A DNA stretch of 47,500 nt. It comes from an uncultured Tolumonas sp. Lineage in GTDB: Bacteria; Pseudomonadota; Gammaproteobacteria; Enterobacterales; Aeromonadaceae. This document shows, piece by piece, positions 44,639-47,500 of this stretch. The notes below the pieces were generated by a model. That model was not told where the DNA came from, searched no databases, and was given only the letters and a program-made list of their open reading frames with translations. The translations under genes were made by a program, and so were the position numbers. The stretch lies in NCBI RefSeq assembly GCF_963556105.2, contig NZ_OY829945.1, positions 365,001-412,500 of the forward strand, in the 5' to 3' direction. Position 1 is the first letter of the stretch. Each line of letters starts with the position of its first letter.

Positions 44639-45919
44639 TTACTCTTTTACCAAAACAGCATCACCCAGCAAATCTTCATCATCATTGCTTGGTTCAGTCA
44701 GTTCGCCTTCCAGTTTCGCAACCACTGAAGACGCAATTGCATTACCCATGACGTTAGTAGCAGAACGCGCCATATCCAAGAAATGATCCACACCTAAAAG
44801 CAGCAATAAACCCGCTTCTGGAATATGGAATTGTGCCATTGCAGCAGCAATAACGACTAATGATGCACGTGGTACACCAGCCATACCTTTTGAGGTTACC
44901 ATCAGCAGCAACAGCATGGTGATCTGTTGTGAAATGCTGATTTCCATGCCATAGGCTTGAGCAATAAACATGGTGGCAAATGTGCAATACATCATTGAGC
45001 CGTCAAGGTTAAACGAATAACCTACCGGCAAGACAAAACTGGAGATCTTTTCTGAGCAACCGAAACGTTTTAACCCTTGTAATGTTTTTGGGTAAGCCGC
45101 TTCGGAACTGGCGGTAGAGAATGCCAGCAAAATAGGTTCACGGATGAATTTTGGCAACCCTAAGATCCGGCGACCCAGGAATAGACTGCCCATCAATAAT
45201 AGCAGTACCCATAAGATCAGAATTGAACCATATACTTCACCAACGAAGGTGCCGTAAGTCAGCAGAATACCCAAACCTTGCTTGGCAATCAGCGCTGCAA
45301 TGGCGCCAAAAACAGCAAAGGGAGCAAAATTCATAACATAACCGGTGACTTTCAACATGATGTTAGCAACACTTTCCATCACATTGACCACTGGTTTCGC
45401 TTTATCGCCCAAACCTGCTGCAGCAACACCGAAGAACAAAGAGAAGATCACTAATTGCAGGATCTCATTGTTCGCCATCGCCTCTACCACACTTTTTGGA
45501 ATGGCATGAGTGACAAAATCTTTTAGTGTAATTGCGGTTGCACTGATACCCGATTTCGCTGCGATATCAGGTAATGGCAGGTTTAAACCAACGCCCGGTT
45601 TTAGCAAATTAACCATCACCAAACCTAATGCGAGCGATACCAGCGACGCCGTCATAAACCAAGCCATCGCCTTAATTCCCACGCGGCCTACGGTTTGACT
45701 ATCGCCCATTTTGGCAATACCGACGATCAACGTAGAAAACACCAGTGGCGCGATAATCATTTTGATCAGACGTAAAAAGATGTCGGTCAAAATAGAGATA
45801 TTGGATGCAAATGCAGTAATGGCAGCAGGATCAGTCACATTGGATCGGTACAGATGACCAGTGAGAATCCCCACTAACATGCTGACCAGAATCATGGCTG
45901 TCAGTTTATTCATTTTCAT
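44639..45919 (-). CDS. dicarboxylate/amino acid:cation symporter (DAACS family)
   Basis: A 426-residue inner-membrane symporter of the GltP/DctA family. It has about eight hydrophobic segments, two re-entrant loop regions and the signatures STASSEAAYP (hairpin 1), GYSFNLDGSMMYCTFATMF and ARSATNVMGNAIAS (transport core). The serine-rich loop resembles DctA less than GltP but assignment to glutamate, aspartate or C4-dicarboxylates is not possible by eye. AGGA lies about 12 nt ahead of the ATG. Its own terminator seems displaced by the insertion sequence. Confidence 0.9.
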   Translation of the reverse strand: MKMNKLTAMILVSMLVGILTGHLYRSNVTDPAAITAFASNISILTDIFLRLIKMIIAPLVFSTLIVGIAKMGDSQTVGRVGIKAMAWFMTASLVSLALGLVMVNLLKPGVGLNLPLPDIAAKSGISATAITLKDFVTHAIPKSVVEAMANNEILQLVIFSLFFGVAAAGLGDKAKPVVNVMESVANIMLKVTGYVMNFAPFAVFGAIAALIAKQGLGILLTYGTFVGEVYGSILILWVLLLLMGSLFLGRRILGLPKFIREPILLAFSTASSEAAYPKTLQGLKRFGCSEKISSFVLPVGYSFNLDGSMMYCTFATMFIAQAYGMEISISQQITMLLLLMVTSKGMAGVPRASLVVIAAAMAQFHIPEAGLLLLLGVDHFLDMARSATNVMGNAIASSVVAKLEGELTEPSNDDEDLLGDAVLVKE

Positions 45920-46225
45920 TATGGTTTTATTCCTAAGTAGATGGATCTTATAGACATCCCGTCATTGCATTCTTCCATGTTGCACTATGAGAAGTGCATA
46001 AATATCCAGATGTATACCAGTACATCATCGGTAGGAATGGCCAAAGGCAAGAAGTTCTCTATCTGGATATCCGGTAGAATTTACTACAAAACGCGCTATT
46101 TTTGCATATTTAGTATTCTTTAAATCTAAAAAAAGAGGATTAACTAGATAAAAAACAGGCGTGAATGGTCAATTAGTGACCTTAATCGAGGTGAATAGAA
46201 TACAAAATTTAAAACTACATCGGCA
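45920..46225. other. intergenic region upstream of the symporter gene
   Basis: About 300 bp without a gene, AT-rich in its distal half. It must contain the symporter promoter. I see no operator or repeat of note except the DGC terminator hairpin at its right edge. Confidence 0.6.
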
Positions 46226-46239
46226 TTATGCCGATGTAG
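46215..46239 (-). terminator. terminator overlapping the GGDEF gene stop
   Basis: A 12-bp perfect palindrome CTACATCGGCAT/ATGCCGATGTAG with minimal loop, overlapping the stop codon at 46226-46228. On the minus strand it is followed by TTTTAAATTTT. Confidence 0.8.
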
Positions 46240-47287
46240 GTGTAGATGCATCGGTGGCCGCTAATTCAATCCGATTACGGCCATTCGCTTTACCGTTTCG
46301 TAATGCCATATCTGCCCGGATCAGGCATTGATTGAAGTCTTCGCCAGGCAATAATTCAGCAATACCAAAAGTCATCGAGATCGTGATGGTTTGACCATTT
46401 TTATGTAATGGTAATTGATGCAGTTTGGCTTGTACTCGTTCTGCGATCTGTTCAGCAGATTTTAATGGTCCACCAGGTAATAGCAGTAAAAATTCACCGC
46501 CACCCCAACGTGAAGCCCGATCATTATGTCGAATAGAATCATGTAAAATCTGAGCAACATAAATCAAAGCCGCATCACCGATATTATGGCCATATTGCTC
46601 ATTAATCATTTTGAAATAATCAATGTCCGCAATAATTAACGACATATGCTGTCTATTTAATGCAGACGAAGAAAAGATCTCGTCGATTTTTGACAAGATA
46701 GCTTCCCGATTTTGTAAACCAGTTAACCGATCGGTGTCGGGTTTATCAATCGGCGGGTGTCCGCTTTCTTGTATGCATGCCGCATAAAAATGAAGTTGGT
46801 AGCTCAAACAGCCAAAACAAACAATCACGTTAAGATAACGGATCAGCATTGAAAGCATTGGTGATAATTCAATCATGGCCGGCTTATCATATAAGTGATA
46901 ATCCAACAGCAGATAAAATACGACTACGAGCTCTGTCAGAAGAATACGTCTAGTTTGTGGTTTAGTGCCATAAAGAAAGGTCACAGGAATAAGTAGCAAT
47001 AGATACAAATGAAAGCCGTTTTGCCAACCTAATACTTCACTGGATATTAACGCATGTCCTAATAGATCGATCCAGATCAGGGTTGCAAGAGCTTTGAATG
47101 CCGATGTGTGATTGAAACGGATCGCCAACATATAAAGAATAATGCTAGTGACATGCGCAATGATCAGCATGGGAATATTAAGAGTAACAAACAGCAGGAG
47201 GAAAAGAGTATGAACGGATAAGGCGATAATTAGCGCCTGACGCACAAAGAGTTGAAAGCGAGTAGATCCCATTGTCAGTTGTTTCAT
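46226..47287 (-). CDS. membrane GGDEF protein with degenerate active site (GGGEF)
   Basis: 353 residues from ATG 47287, which has GGGG 9 nt upstream; the frame can extend to 47314. The N-terminal half has about six hydrophobic segments in three pairs (15-170), a membrane sensor of unknown ligand. The C-terminal GGDEF domain begins at DTDRLTGLQNREAIL. The metal ligand segment ADIDYFKMIN is intact (D221). The signature reads RWGGGEFLLLLP, so the third position is Gly instead of Asp/Glu (residues 262-266). The inhibitory site RHND (253-256) is intact. It probably does not make c-di-GMP but could bind it. Confidence 0.88.
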   Translation of the reverse strand: MKQLTMGSTRFQLFVRQALIIALSVHTLFLLLFVTLNIPMLIIAHVTSIILYMLAIRFNHTSAFKALATLIWIDLLGHALISSEVLGWQNGFHLYLLLLIPVTFLYGTKPQTRRILLTELVVVFYLLLDYHLYDKPAMIELSPMLSMLIRYLNVIVCFGCLSYQLHFYAACIQESGHPPIDKPDTDRLTGLQNREAILSKIDEIFSSSALNRQHMSLIIADIDYFKMINEQYGHNIGDAALIYVAQILHDSIRHNDRASRWGGGEFLLLLPGGPLKSAEQIAERVQAKLHQLPLHKNGQTITISMTFGIAELLPGEDFNQCLIRADMALRNGKANGRNRIELAATDASTPTSA

Positions 47288-47314
47288 AAATCTATGCCCC
47301 ATGAAAAACAACAT

Positions 47315-47500
47315 GAATGTACCAATAAGAATGGCACAAAATATTCAAATCAACAGATAGCTAGCTTGTGATCCAATAAAATTATGATGTTCAAGTGATA
47401 ACTCTATTATTAATTGAATGCTTAAAAGCCAACTCTCGTTTCTTTTGTACACATAATGACTAAAAAAAATACACTCAGAAAATATCTTCAAAAAAGGGCT
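47315..47500. other. upstream region of the GGDEF gene
   Basis: An AT-rich intergenic end of the window with no gene or clear repeat seen; it likely holds the GGDEF gene promoter. Confidence 0.5.

Overview
The window looks like a chromosomal segment of a gammaproteobacterium related to Aeromonadales (for example Tolumonas or Aeromonas). This rests on the conserved blocks gmk-rpoZ-spoT, rpmB-rpmG-radC / coaBC-dut and rph-pyrE / yicC, a treR-treB-treC operon of enterobacterial type, and the tail of an rRNA operon with E. coli-like 23S, 5S and tRNA-Asp. Genus assignment is inference; no search was run.

Layout. 1-2866: 3' part of a 23S gene, a 5S gene, tRNA-Asp, a terminator and a second, unusually divergent 5S gene with its own terminator. 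2889-10077 (mostly minus strand): ovoA (ovothiol), cdd, and the trehalose operon treR-treB-treC with two LacI-type operators. 10293-20510: a YhcH/TabA-like gene, a glutathione S-transferase, metY, acuI, mdtD, an amino-acid ABC permease with two tandem paralogous binding proteins but no ATPase, mmuM and an MFS exporter. 20621-23598: ppiC, a large lipoprotein and a YigL-like HAD phosphatase. 23758-32736: housekeeping genes spoT, rpoZ, gmk, rpmG, rpmB, radC, coaBC, dut, pyrE, rph and yicC. slmA, which lies between dut and pyrE in E. coli, is absent there.

32803 to about 43260 is a decayed integrative element inserted directly behind yicC, a known hotspot for mobilizable genomic islands. It has a frameshifted P4-type integrase, an AlpA regulator, two small HTH proteins, an Icd/Ash-like protein, a frameshifted AntA/AntB antirepressor, and hypotheticals in ATGA-overlapping order. 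A palindrome array lies between the HTH gene at 38005 and an HTH gene of unknown family at 38873. The last 3.5 kb is gene-poor and full of short-word repeat clusters: GGTATCCA/GGTTTCCA, TACGCA, GTSAC, GGTTAGTG, ACGACCAGA and ACGACCCAA. Most are spaced exactly 12 or 15 bp apart. The integrase's own border word GTGTACCAAA is also repeated at 12 bp. I read this region as a possible stack of recombinase arm-site arrays left by several elements, or as degenerate low-complexity coding sequence. It also holds a LexA-box-like site and several very small genes, two of them (39807-39947 and 42840-43019) under 60 codons with good ribosome binding sites.

43299-44603 is an IS110-family, IS1111-group insertion sequence with subterminal inverted repeats. 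Its transposase ribosome binding site is buried in a hairpin, and its 3' noncoding segment is where a bridge RNA is expected. It appears to have separated the following dicarboxylate/amino-acid symporter gene from its terminator. The window ends with a membrane-bound GGDEF protein whose active-site motif is GGGEF while its inhibitory RxxD site is intact.
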